The notes under the pieces were generated by a model. That model saw only the letters and a list, made by a program, of their open reading frames with translations, was not told the origin of the DNA and did not search any database. DNA of 64,000 bases from Eucommia ulmoides (Eukaryota; Streptophyta; Magnoliopsida; Garryales; Eucommiaceae), in NCBI GenBank assembly GCA_016647705.1, contig JAENRU010000279.1:248001-312000 (forward strand), given 5' to 3'. Of this stretch, positions 1 through 10,188 are shown piece after piece (within the stretch, counting starts at the first letter, position 1; the number at the start of each line of letters is the position of its first letter). The position numbers were made by a program, and so were the translations under genes.

Positions 1-199
1 TTAAAGAAAAAGGCGTACAGAAGTGACCTACGTTGATAAAAACAAGTCATAATCATTACAAAAAATTCTTGAAAACTGAAATGACGGCGGCTGCTCAGTT
101 ACAGGTCATAAGGAATAAAGTAATTGTCATTACAAGTTCCAAGAAGGAGATTAGCAAAAAGAAGCTCAGTTAAGGTTTCAGCCGATGTTGTTGGGATCA

Positions 200-2442
200 T
201 CAGCCTATGCTGAACTCTTTACTGGTACTTCTCTTGCTGAACTGGGTTCTGGTTGCTCTTCAACTGCTTCTTCTGTTTCTTCATCAAGTTCCAAGAAGGA
301 GAGATCGACATCAGGAAACTCTTCCGACACTAGATTATGGCAGAGAGTAAAGCCGACCTTCTGGAGTCTTTTTTATTCTTTTTTGAAGGCTGACCATACA
401 TCATTAATTTCTTTGCTATTTTTCTCCTTTGCGGTCAGCAGTTCTGCAGATAATTGTTCCTTTTCAGCCTGAAGCGTTTGAAGAGCGTTCTCATTTTCTT
501 GAGACTTGTCATGATATTTTTTAAGGGCGGCATCTTTTTCTTTGATTTCAGCATCCTTCTGGTCGATAATTAAGCGGGCTGAGGCAAGTTCTTCTGAAAG
601 ATTATTGGATTCTTCTCTGAGAGAAATGCACTCTTCTCTGATTGAGGTAATTGCTGTTCTCAGATCCCTGTTCTCATAACAGAAAAGCGCATTACTCTGT
701 TGGAGAGCTTCTCTTTGTTCATTGCCGGACTGAAGTTCGGCCCTAAACTATTCTTGGGAAGATCTAGATAAGGCAAGATCCGTAGAAATCTTCAATTTTT
801 CAACTTCCAGTTCTTGAACCTTTGTCTCAACCTTGCTGAGTTCAGTCATCTGATACATTAATTGTGCATCCAATTCATTGTCATCCTTAGTGCAATTCAC
901 CAGAGCAGATGACATGTGCATACATTGTTTTTAACAGAATATTAAAAAATGAGATCAATTAAGATATTGATTTAGTATTGAAAGTTAAATCAAAACAATG
1001 CTAGTACCTAAAGAAGAGCGCATATCACCTATCGAAAAATCTCATGCTTATTTTTTCCCTCCATTCTTTTCTTACATCTCTCCCATGATTGCTCATACAG
1101 AAATTTAATTGCATTATCAAATATAGCATGCCGACCTGTGATAGAAGGGCCCACTTCGTTAATCAGTTGACACATTTGACGTTTAGTCATTCCTCGACCA
1201 CTGGCAGTTCTCTGGCTGAGAGAAGGAGCTAGAGAGGGTTGATGACTAGTCTTAGGGGGATCGGCAGTAAGAAGATCAACAGTAGGAGGACCGGCAATGG
1301 GAGGATCAGCAGTTGGAACATCAGGAGACTGAGAGAGCGACGCTGACATGGAAGCGGCAGCTGGCTCATTATGAGTTGTTTCATTGATTGGAGCTGGGTT
1401 GGAATTGTGACAGGAATAACACCCCGTCTGCGAATAATTAGAGGTTGACAATCTTCATCTGATATTGTTGCTTCAGTTGTGCTTGGGGGATTGGCATGGT
1501 GGACGGCTAAGCTTCCGGCGGTGTCGCGAGGAGGTTGATTTGATGCTTGATCATTCTTCTTGGCAAGTTTTTTTCCGGGCCTTGTTCTTTTACGGGTTCT
1601 GATATGAGGTTTAGCTAATTCTTGCATCCGTGTGGGATCCATTGTTGGTCTGATGAATTGCTGATATGCTAGTTCTTTATAGAAGCGTTCTTCAGAAATT
1701 AGAATCTTTTCTAAGCTTTCCTTAACTCTTGGAGTCAGTCCAAGTTTCCAACAAGTGCTATCACCTGCATTTGATGAATCAGAAGATATAAGTATAAATT
1801 TGCCTCAGCAAAGTTTTGAAAAAGAAATAAATTATTGTGTATTTTATTACTTGGAGAGCTGAAGCGTCTTGGCACCATAGAAGGTTATCCTATTTCTTCA
1901 GGTGAGAATTCCCAATCTCCGGAAAAGAAGAGGAACCATGGTTACCAATCCGTAACCTTAATTGGGAGGTCTACAAGAAATGCAAATTTCTTGGAAATTG
2001 AAAGGTAATACCTATCTATTTTGGTGAGGTATTTTAAATGGCTGATGCTTCTGATTGTATCAACGGTAAGATGTACATTATTTTGTCTAGCCAGAGCTAT
2101 GGCTCCCATTATATGATGAAAACTATGTGGGGTTATTTGCGATGGTGTAATTTCCATCTGACAAAACAAATGTCGGAGGAATGAGGTCAAGGAGAAAGTG
2201 AGACCATATTCAAACATCCACAGATAAAGACAAATTTCATTTTCTCTAGTATTTTGAGGACGCTCGTCTTCAGATGGAACCTTAATTGATATAGAAGAAG
2301 GAATGTTATATTGTGCCCTAAATGCCGATAGCCATTCTATGTGAAACTTACTAGCTCCTAGGTCTATATTCGGGCTAGATTGTGAGTGAGTTTGAGCAGT
2401 TGTTTCTATGGAGTTCATTGACTGATCTGATGCCATCTTCAA
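200..2442 (-). pseudogene. Decayed gene for a putative gypsy-type transposon protein with a coiled-coil tail
   Basis: On the minus strand the first exon (2442 to about 1851) encodes a domain resembling the plant 'putative gypsy type transposon' (Transposase_28) family; it contains LYLWMFEYGLTFSLTSFLRH and a GDWEF-type block near 1890. Two in-frame stops (at about 1941 and 1893) break it. A plausible intron runs 1850-1765 with a GT donor and TGCAG acceptor, and the frame is kept across it. The second exon has a Lys/Arg-rich stretch and a Pro/Thr-rich stretch (repeated ADPP) that lie in two different frames, so a frameshift falls near 1440-1500. From about 920 to 200 the strand reads as a long Glu/Lys/Leu coiled coil ending in a conserved-looking acidic tail, again with stops. 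Such genes are dispersed in plant genomes and usually travel with retroelements. It is called a pseudogene because of the stops and frameshift; spliced exons cannot be excluded for the C-terminal part. Confidence 0.6.
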
Positions 2443-3249
2443 TAATAACTAGCAATCCAGACTGCTAAGGGGAACGTTGAAGGTATGAAAGGAGGAACTT
2501 ACTCGGAAATGGTGATCTTTTGTTTCTCTTTGTCTGAATCGTCGCGAAAGTCAGGAGGGCAACTGATACGTATAAAACCCTCACTCCTGCCTGATCTAAA
2601 TATAAACCCCAAACGGGTCGGGTTTGACCTCTTGGGTTCTGATCTGAAGACAGGTGAACCCATTTACTAAATGGGCTGTCATTTTATAAGGCCCATATTT
2701 GGGTATACATAGACCTAATATGTTGATGGCCCCAAATAGGAAAGCAGTTTTTCTCCTATCTAAGTGATGTAGGCCCATAGTTATAAGTCATGGACTTTAT
2801 CCGAATTGACAGTAGCAGCCCATGATGAATGTAAGTTGTTACAGATATTCATCCTTTCTGAGCTGATTGTAACAGTCCATGATTAATGGAATCCATTACA
2901 GATATTTTCAGTAATTATGGAGATAATGGTGGTGATATGTAACGGCGTTATTTCAGGATAGTAGGATCATCACCCTATAAAAAAAGGATAGAAGGTAACT
3001 GATAGACTACTCTGAATTTAGACTGCATTTATTCTAATCTTATTCAGATTAACTTATTCTCACGCCGGAGGTTCTTTGGCCGACACCACACCGGTGTCTT
3101 TCATTAAAACTTAAGGTTTTGCAGGTCTCAGAGAAAAGTTATTGGATTTCTGGTACGTGCGGAGCTGTTACACGTGCTAGGGATTTTTTGGCAATATCAC
3201 TTTCTATACGTTACAGTAATTTTTTCAGAAATTCAAAATTGTTGTAATT
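2443..3249. other. Gene-free stretch with an LTR-like motif
   Basis: No coding sequence is supported here. Near 3060-3105 lies a short GC-rich block (CGCCGGAGGTTCTTTGGCCG followed by an ACCGGTGTC motif) of a kind seen at the ends of plant gypsy LTRs. It may be the edge of an element that carried the adjoining pseudogene, but no matching second LTR is visible in the window. Confidence 0.3.
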
Positions 3250-3487
3250 TTTTTTAAATAAAAATTTATATTAATTTTTATGGTGTCTAGTGATTTCGCA
3301 ATTTGTTAAAAGTTAAATGCATTTTGACAAAATTTTCAAAGGATTCCTCTTGAGACCACTTGGCTTGTTATGGAGAAGAAGAGTTAGGAATTGCACATAA
3401 AGATCCTTCCTACCAATTATAGCATGCATAAGAAGACATAGGCCAATTGGAATTTTTTGCCAAATTTATTTAATTCTTTTAATTTAC

Positions 3488-3488
<1 letters not shown>

Positions 3489-3520
<32 letters not shown>

Positions 3521-3521
3521 T
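3489..3521. repeat. ATA/TAA trinucleotide microsatellite
   Basis: About eleven uninterrupted ATA units. Confidence 0.9.
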
Positions 3522-3649
3522 CAATTCAGTCAACAATTGATTTTAAAACTCACATCTTGACTGATAGAAGTGAAGAATGAAATTAAGTATATTCAACCTT
3601 GCAATAGTACATAAAAATTGAGCTTAATAATTAATTATTATAATTTTTA

Positions 3650-4708
3650 GGTATTTTGACACTTTGCACCCCTTAGAACCATTATTTTACTTTGATCCCT
3701 ATAATTACAATGTGAACGCATAACACCTTAAAGTTACGTAATCATTCCACTTCAGTCCAATTCAATAACTTTATTTAAGGATCTTATGGAAATTTCCAAA
3801 TTATTTCTTTCTCCCTTATAAAAATTCTAAAAAACATATATATTGATGAGGAGGAATCCGAACTGGGCCAAATATTTGCCACATGTCCTTTACCACCAGA
3901 CACGTGCCACACACATGCATGGAACTACAAAGACTTACGACGCCCGAATAAACTACTACATCGAGCATATTCGCTCCCGAGTAGATAGACTCCAAACATT
4001 GCCCTAAAAAGAGAAAGTAGGCGAAAGGCCCCAACTACCTCACCCCAAGCAGGGCATCAACCCTGAGATGTGCCAACGCCGTCATCCCTACTCGGAGCCA
4101 ATTGTAATGGTCTTCTTTGTTTAGGAAAGAGTCACTATTATTCCTAAAATAACAACTCCTTACTCCATATCCTACCAAATCTGCAACACTAATGAGAATG
4201 GGCCGGGATTGAGGAAAAACTTGTCAAACAAGTCTTCCATCTCAAATGAATTGTACTAAAGCAGAGTGTCTAGCCTGATACATACACTTTTTTTTTTTTT
4301 TTTTTGCCAATATTCTATCAAATTTCTTTAAGAAAATACTACTGATTATCACACTGGAGGTCCAAGTACTTCGACAAGCCTACTCACGATACATTATTTT
4401 GTAGTATCCAAGGATAAGAAGATCAATCCAATCCTAATCCCAAAGTTTTATTCCTAACAAACCAGATTTTGGTTTAATCACACACACACACATGGATGGA
4501 TAGATAGATAGATAAGGTCGAAATGTCCAAAAAAACTTTTTAAAATAGTTAAGTGTGTTATTTTTCGTCCAAAATTGTAATAGAGATAATAACTTGGCTG
4601 TAGTAGGACGATTGAAAAACTTTAAGGCGTTATATGTTCAGATTAAAACTATGAAGACCAAAAGTGAAATTGTAGTCAAACATTAGGGGTACAAAGTGTC
4701 AAAATCCC
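3650..4708. mobile_element. Non-autonomous Mutator-like element (family E, copy 1)
   Basis: The ends are inverted repeats: the left begins GGTATTTTGACACTTTGCAC and the reverse complement of the right begins GGGATTTTGACACTTTGTAC. The flanks are 9 bp, TAATTTTTA on the left (3641-3649) and TAATTTATA on the right (4709-4717), a duplication with one mismatch. A 9-bp duplication is the Mutator superfamily signature. No transposase is encoded. The interior also holds short runs of TAGA/GATA and a poly-T tract (about 4288-4305). A second copy with a perfect duplication is at 45185-45955. Confidence 0.75.
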
Positions 4709-5279
4709 TAATTTATAAATCAAAGTTGGGACTTCGGAGTTGGGACCCATTCTTATGCTTCTCTTGCGTCCCAAAATGCTTCAAGGGTCATTATCTTTTA
4801 TTTTCAATAATAATAAAAATTAAAAAATTAAGAAGGGAGAAAAAAGACCATGCATGGGGTGGTTGAAGTTTCAAAGTCTTTCATTTTAGTCCAATTATTT
4901 TTTGATTAATTTAAGAGCAATTAGGTTTGATGTATTCTACATATGCATAGGATTAATCATGGTGATCAATGATTAGAATCAACTAAACCAATGATGAAGT
5001 GTTTAAGAGTCATCGTTATTGGACTTATTATTATCACACCTTTTTTGTAATATTATTAATTATTTAAAAAATATTTTTTAATTTAATAGATGAGATTAAT
5101 TTTAATTAAAAATACATAATGAAATGGTTTACGAAATATTAAAATAAAAATTTCCGCCCAAATTTTATATCCTCACTTTTTCAGCAGATTGAGTTAATTT
5201 TTTACGGTTTCAATTTTATATTTGTATTTAATTAATTAATTTTTTACTTAGTATTTTTCACTCTTATAAATTACACCGA

Positions 5280-5625
5280 AGAATCATGTCTTGAAATTAT
5301 TAATAAGTTCCTAAACAGCTATATAAATCAAATTAGTTACTTCACTCAATGCTATATGATTTTAAGTTGGAATCTCCTAACATGGTATCAGCGTCAAAAT
5401 TATAAGTCTTTTATTCTTTCGTAGTCAAATCATCCTTGCAAGACGGAGATTATATATTTCTCATCATTTTCTCGTAGTCAAATCATCCGTGCAAATCAGA
5501 AGTTACACTTAAGGGTGAGTGTTAGAATCATGTCTCACATCAATCACTTTAGGGTTTTCCGAACCACTATATATATAAATTAAACGAGATACTCTACTTA
5601 ATATTATATGGTTTTTTGACCTCTT
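5280..5625 (+). mobile_element. TRIM-like miniature LTR element (family T3)
   Basis: A 5' terminal repeat ends CTCCTAACA at 5382 and is followed at once by TGGTATCAGCG, close to the initiator tRNA-Met primer site. The 3' repeat starts TGTTAGAATCATGTCTCACA at 5520. The interior is only about 140 bp with no coding capacity and has two copies of TCGTAGTCAAATCATC. Related copies lie at 37050-37380, 44390-44610 and 53893-54190. The outer ends are approximate. Confidence 0.6.
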
Positions 5626-6123
5626 AGTCAAGTAATCCCAAGTAATTCCTCGTGTTATATATTTATATATATATATATATAACTTAATTTTTTTCAACGG
5701 AAAAAAATAATCTAACATTTTTATCCACTAAATAAATATCAAACCTTAAATATTTTTTCCAAAAAAATTAAAACCTAAGTTATCCCTGACTAAATACTCC
5801 CAACAGTATCTAATCCGCATAAACTCACCAATTATAAGAATCAATAAGTTTTTTTTTCATTCGGAGCTTCTACCACCTCAAATCAATTAAACTCAATCAA
5901 TGTCTCAAAATTACTAATGATAGAATTTACGTGAGAAATTCAAAATCTGATTATATATATATATATGTGTATGTTGCTATATCGGTTCGTGAATGTAACT
6001 AGTATTTTTTTTCAAAAAAAAATGTTGATCTTAACACTCGCTTTTTTTATTTTTTTATTTTTAATGTTGTAACTATTAGTGCGGCAAATAATGCTTATTT
6101 AAGAAAAATCGATATGCTCTTAA

Positions 6124-6247
6124 CCCTCTCTCTCTCTCTCTCTCTCTCTCCGATTGTTTAAGAAATATGGGAAGAAACGTTGAAGAAGAGGCAACTATAC
6201 AAGGGAAGTGTAAGGTACGACACTATATATATATATATATATATATA
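6124..6247. repeat. CT and TA microsatellites upstream of the PLP-fold gene
   Basis: A (CT)n run at about 6125-6150 and a (TA)n run at about 6222-6247 lie just upstream of the leader. Pyrimidine-rich tracts of this kind are common near plant transcription starts; no TATA box can be picked with confidence among the TA repeats. Confidence 0.7.
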
Positions 6248-6280
6248 CAGGAGTGTTCTGGTCTGCAAAAGTGATTATTT

Positions 6281-6436
6281 CTACCTTCAAAACTGCTTAT
6301 TTTACAAGCTTCCATAGTTTCTGATTCCTCAAAATCGATTCTTCTCTCTCTATACTCACTACCTTTAAAAGTGCTTATTTTACAAGCTTCCATTGTTTCT
6401 GATCCCTCAAAATCGATTCTTCTCTCTCTATACTTA
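6281..6436 (+). repeat. 78-bp tandem duplication in the 5' leader
   Basis: Positions 6281-6358 and 6359-6436 are two head-to-tail copies of a 78-bp unit with few differences (shared core GCTTATTTTACAAGCTTCCA). The second copy ends five bases before the start codon at 6441, so the unit belongs to the 5' leader or core promoter of the downstream gene. Confidence 0.85.
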
Positions 6437-6440
6437 GGAT

Positions 6441-8391
6441 ATGGAAGTGCAGGGAAACCAACCTGGGGAATCACCATCGTCTTCTTCAGCAACCAAGTCG
6501 CCAAGCCATAGTAGCAGGCCCAGCAGCAGCATGGTTTTCAAGGCAAGTTTTATTTTATTTTATTTTCATTATTATAATTATTATTTATTTTAATTTATAA
6601 ATAAAAATAAAAAATAAATAAAATTCAAGAAAGAAAATTGTATATTTAACACAAAAAAATAATTTTTTGCAATTCTCTCTATTTTTAAAATTTATATTTT
6701 AGCCCCTTCTCTTTGTACTACATAAGAAAACTAAAATTTTAATTTTACTTTATTTTTATCTTTATTAAAAAAAATAGAAATAAAGAAGGAAAAAATGAAC
6801 AAGGTTACTTTCTCCCTTTTATTACCTTTGATCATTATATTAAATTGAAAAAAAAAGAAAGATAAAAATTTAACTTATTTTATAATTCTATAAAGGGGTT
6901 AAATATAAGTTTTTAAAAGTAGTAGTAGTGAAATAAAATAAGATCAAAATATAAGGGGACAAAAAGCAATTACTTCTACTTTCGGAATAATTAATAATTT
7001 GTCTCAAATAGCGGGTGTAATTTATTATTAATTCCATTTAAAACATAAATTTTAATTTAAAGGAAATTTTCTCTCTTAAAGTGACTTTTATTTATTATGT
7101 TATATATACTTGTGTAATATTTGTTATATCTAATAAATATTTTATACACAAATTAGATATATGTAATTGCAAAAGTGTAATGCGTGTATTGGGTCTTTTA
7201 TCTTTTTTTTCTAATGTACGGGATTAAAACGCAAATTATAAATGTATATATAAATTAAAACGCAAATTGTATATTTAACGCAAAAAAATAATTTTTTTTA
7301 AATTAGGAGTAAAATAATAGAGGTTTTTTTATATATAAAATACAGAAAGCCCATACAGTAATCCCACCACATTTGGTGGCGGAAGCCATATCTACTCTCA
7401 ATGGGCTTGACCTGAGATGGTCCGGCCCCATCACGCCGACTGAAATGGAGTACGTTCGGCAGTACGTACTCGCGAAGTACCCTGAATATCGCAATGGCCT
7501 CCTCCTCGATGAAGAAGACGACGGCGATGCTGAAGAAGAAGAAGAATTCAATGTAACCGTCGCCGGCGATGTTGAAGCTCCGGGGCGGAAGTCGCCGTCG
7601 TTCGGCGGTTTCGGTTCAGATCTGGACGGGAGGAGTCAATTGGAACCGTCGAAATTGGTGGACGTGGTGACGAGGAAGAGTTCGATTCAGGGGAGTTTTA
7701 TTTCGATACCGGAGATACAGGCGAGGAATCGGGCGTTGATGCAGTGTGGGGTGACGGAGGATGATTATTTCGTCGTTTTTAGTCAGACGGTGAGGGAAGC
7801 AGTGGTTATGGCCGGCGAATCGTATCCATTTTTCCGGGGAAATTATTACTTGACGATCATCGGAGATGAGCACGATTGGATCAGAGAATTCGCATTACAG
7901 AAGGAATCCAAGGTAAAGAAGAACAATTATTCATCAATTTCAAGCTAAACAGATCCTAAATTTTCGAATTGATTTGTATGTTCTTCAATTTCAAGCCAAA
8001 CAGATCCTAAACTTTCGAATTGATTTGAATATTTTTCGAATAGGTAATTGCAGCTCCGATCTCATGGTTGGATCTGAGGATCAAGGGATCGCAGCTCAGC
8101 CAATATTTCCGGCGAAAATGCAAGTACAGTCCGAAGGGGCTTTTTGCTTATCCGGCGAACGTCGACGGTACGAGATACTCCATGCATTGGATATCGGAGG
8201 CTCATCGGAATTCGTGGCACGTTCTGCTGGACGCCACCGGAATTGATTTCACGGCGAATCGGCTGACGTTGGCTCTTCACCGGCCGGATTTCGTGGTTTG
8301 TGAGGTGGTAAATAGACATGCTCAGCCGTCGAAAATCACTTGCCTTTTGGTGAGGAGAAAATCATTTGATATTGCTGCTAATTCAGCATAA
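6441..8391 (+). CDS. Molybdenum cofactor sulfurase-like / PLP-dependent transferase superfamily protein
   Basis: Three exons: 6441-6542, 7346-7912 and 8044-8391 (TAA), 338 residues, all junctions in phase 0. The protein matches, from memory of the family, plant proteins annotated as PLP-dependent transferase superfamily or MOCOS-like: GSFISIPEIQARNRALMQCG, GESYPFFRGNYYLTIIG and LDLRIKGSQLSQYFRRKC are near-diagnostic blocks, and the length fits the short subgroup. The N-terminus is Ser/Pro-rich, followed by LRWSGPITPTEMEYVRQYV and an acidic run. The fold would be a class V aminotransferase/cysteine desulfurase; LLDA at the third exon is where the cofactor-binding Asp would sit. The segment that in true sulfurases carries the Schiff-base Lys reads CEVVNRHAQPSK, with no Lys at the expected place, so catalysis is doubtful (inference). 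The ATG at 6441 is chosen because it reads in frame through a GC-AG intron into the main exon. Substrate and role are unknown. Confidence 0.85.
6543..7345 (+). other. Intron 1 of the PLP-fold gene, with a GC donor
   Basis: The exon ends AAG and the intron begins GCAAGT, the strict consensus of the rare GC-AG intron class (AG|GCAAGT). The acceptor is ATACAG at 7345. No GT donor close by keeps both the frame and the family-typical N-terminus. A motif near the left end (ATTGTATATTTAAC, ~6639) recurs at ~7264, and repeat family G occupies the middle. Confidence 0.75.
7005..7240. mobile_element. MITE-like dispersed repeat G, copy 1 (in intron 1)
   Basis: Shares blocks with 8812-9205 and 27680-27975, notably GCGTGTATTGGGTCTT followed by a T-run and GGGATTAAAACGCAAATTAT. 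It has no coding capacity. Ends are approximate because terminal repeats are not clear. Confidence 0.5.
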
Positions 8392-9542
8392 AGACCTATT
8401 TTTTTCACTACTCAAATTTGGATAAATTAATAAATAATTAAATCCAAAATTAGTTCAAGAAAATTAATTATCTTTTGTGATTTTTTTCTTTTGCCACACT
8501 AATTTTAATTAAAAAAAGTGTTTTTTTTTAATCCATCACCATCGATTGATGAATAATTATTTATAAATATTAGTTCTAAAATATGTCTACCACAAATCTA
8601 TTAGGTCGGTTGATAAAGGGAGGTATTCCAATTCCTTAACTAGATTTTGACTTTTATGAAAAGCACTTCGAGAATTAAATATTAAATTTAATCATGAATT
8701 CATAAGGCCGATTTGGAGGAGTGCGTCCTTAAAATCGTTCAGGGAGGTGATTAGTCGAGATACGCATAAGATCATCATTTAAACCCAAAAAAATAAGGGA
8801 TAATTGGCCATTAGTCCCAGATGTAATTTTAAAAAAATCTCATTTCAAATATAAATTTTGATTTAGTACTTTAAAATGGTTTTCACTTTCTTTCCCCTTC
8901 TATGGAAAAGGGAGGTCGATATCACGGGCTAGATAGAGAGACAGAGGCCCGCTTTGACATATTAGCCCGGATTGGCTTATTGAGCCTTATTAACGAGACT
9001 TATTAGTCCTGCATGTGCACGCATTACAGAAAATGTAAAATGAATTTGGTGAGTAAATTCGTATTATAGTGAATATATCTAATAAGTATTTTACACAAAA
9101 TTAGTTATATGTAATTGCACAAGTGTAGGCGCGTGTATTTGGGCCTTCTACTTTTTTTAATAAGCATGACTAAAACACAAGTTACAATTACACGTAAGTC
9201 TTTTTTAAAATTAAAAATAAAATAAAAAACTTGGCCCTGATGAACAAAAAAAAAATACTGCCGATAACAAAACAATTGTAAAATATGTCTCAAAAAGTGT
9301 TTTTTTAAAATCAATCTCAGATTGAAATATTGAATGGTCCACAACAATTCAAAATTTAAAATTTCAGGCTATGTAATAATTTTTATGTAATATAATGCTG
9401 ATTTTGACGTAGTGAAATAATTTGATATTTTTGATAGAATTACAAAATATCTCACAAAATTACTCACAAGTAGTTGGATAAAGTAAATAATGAGCTGTCA
9501 AATTAAAAAATAATAATAATAAATTATTGAGTTTCTCAAAGG
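8392..9542. other. Intergenic, 3' flank of the PLP-fold gene
   Basis: AT-rich DNA with no coding sequence. It includes the terminator region of the gene (8392-8560; no canonical signal chosen) and repeat G copy 2. Confidence 0.6.
8812..9205. mobile_element. MITE-like dispersed repeat G, copy 2
   Basis: Starts near GATAATTGGCCATTAGTCCC and ends near TAAAACACAAGTTACAATTA; shares the GTGTATTTGGGCCTTCTAC block with the other copies. It contains an extra stretch (about 8890-9000) that the other copies lack. It lies in the 3' flank of the PLP-fold gene. Confidence 0.5.
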
Positions 9543-9987
9543 TCGCGTTTGATACGTAGAATTCGAGATGAAATTAGAATGACTATGAAATTCTTATGTT
9601 TGGTAAATGAGATTTAATTTCATTCTCATTACCAAGAATTTCTTAATCCTACAAAACATGTGATTAACTAATACCAAGATATACTTGGTTTTAGTTAATA
9701 TTTATTACGTGGAATTAAGTTTTAATCAATAATCGATCAAAAAAAAGACCAAATATTAATCGAATATTTTAATTGGAATGAAATTTAATTAAATTAACAA
9801 TTATACCGTTTAAAAATTCAATTAAATTACTATTTTACCATTTGATGTCATTCTAATACCACATGTAATTTCTTTTATCAACAATCATAGGAATGGTAAT
9901 GACCATTTCATTTCATTACCACACTAATTCCAATCCTATTGTCATTCTATTCTATTCTATCTCATTCCGGTGTACCAAATGCAGCGA
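9543..9987. mobile_element. MITE family A, copy 1
   Basis: The left end GCGTTTGATACGTAGAATTC is roughly inverted at the right end (…GGTGTACCAAATGCAGCG). Subterminal blocks (GGAATGGTAATGACCATTTC) are also palindromic. The interior is the same as the outer parts of 24889-26627. No open reading frame. Confidence 0.65.
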
Positions 9988-9997
9988 AAAAGTTATG

Positions 9998-10183
9998 GCT
10001 CGTTTGGTTGGACGAAATGAAATAAGGGTGGAATAAAATGGAAAAATGAATGGAATGAGAGAATGAATGAAATAGAATTGTCAACGGAATCACTATTCCA
10101 TTCTCTTGTTTGGTTGGTATAGAATGAAAGAAGGAATGAAATAGTGAAATATAATAAAATTACCATTATGCCCTTATGAAATT
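9998..10183. mobile_element. MITE family B, left part (interrupted by the Tat element)
   Basis: Left end GGCTCGTTTGGTTGGACGAA, then ATTCCA-rich sequence. The rest of this element resumes at 24121 after the 13.9-kb retrotransposon, where the right end is the inverse (TCCAATCAAACATGCC). Copy 2 at 34206-34880 shows the same order without interruption. Confidence 0.75.
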
Positions 10184-10188
10184 ATTAT

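Noticed and set aside
3816..4034. Minus-strand 72-codon frame
   Set aside because: Lies inside a non-coding Mutator-like element; no family resemblance.
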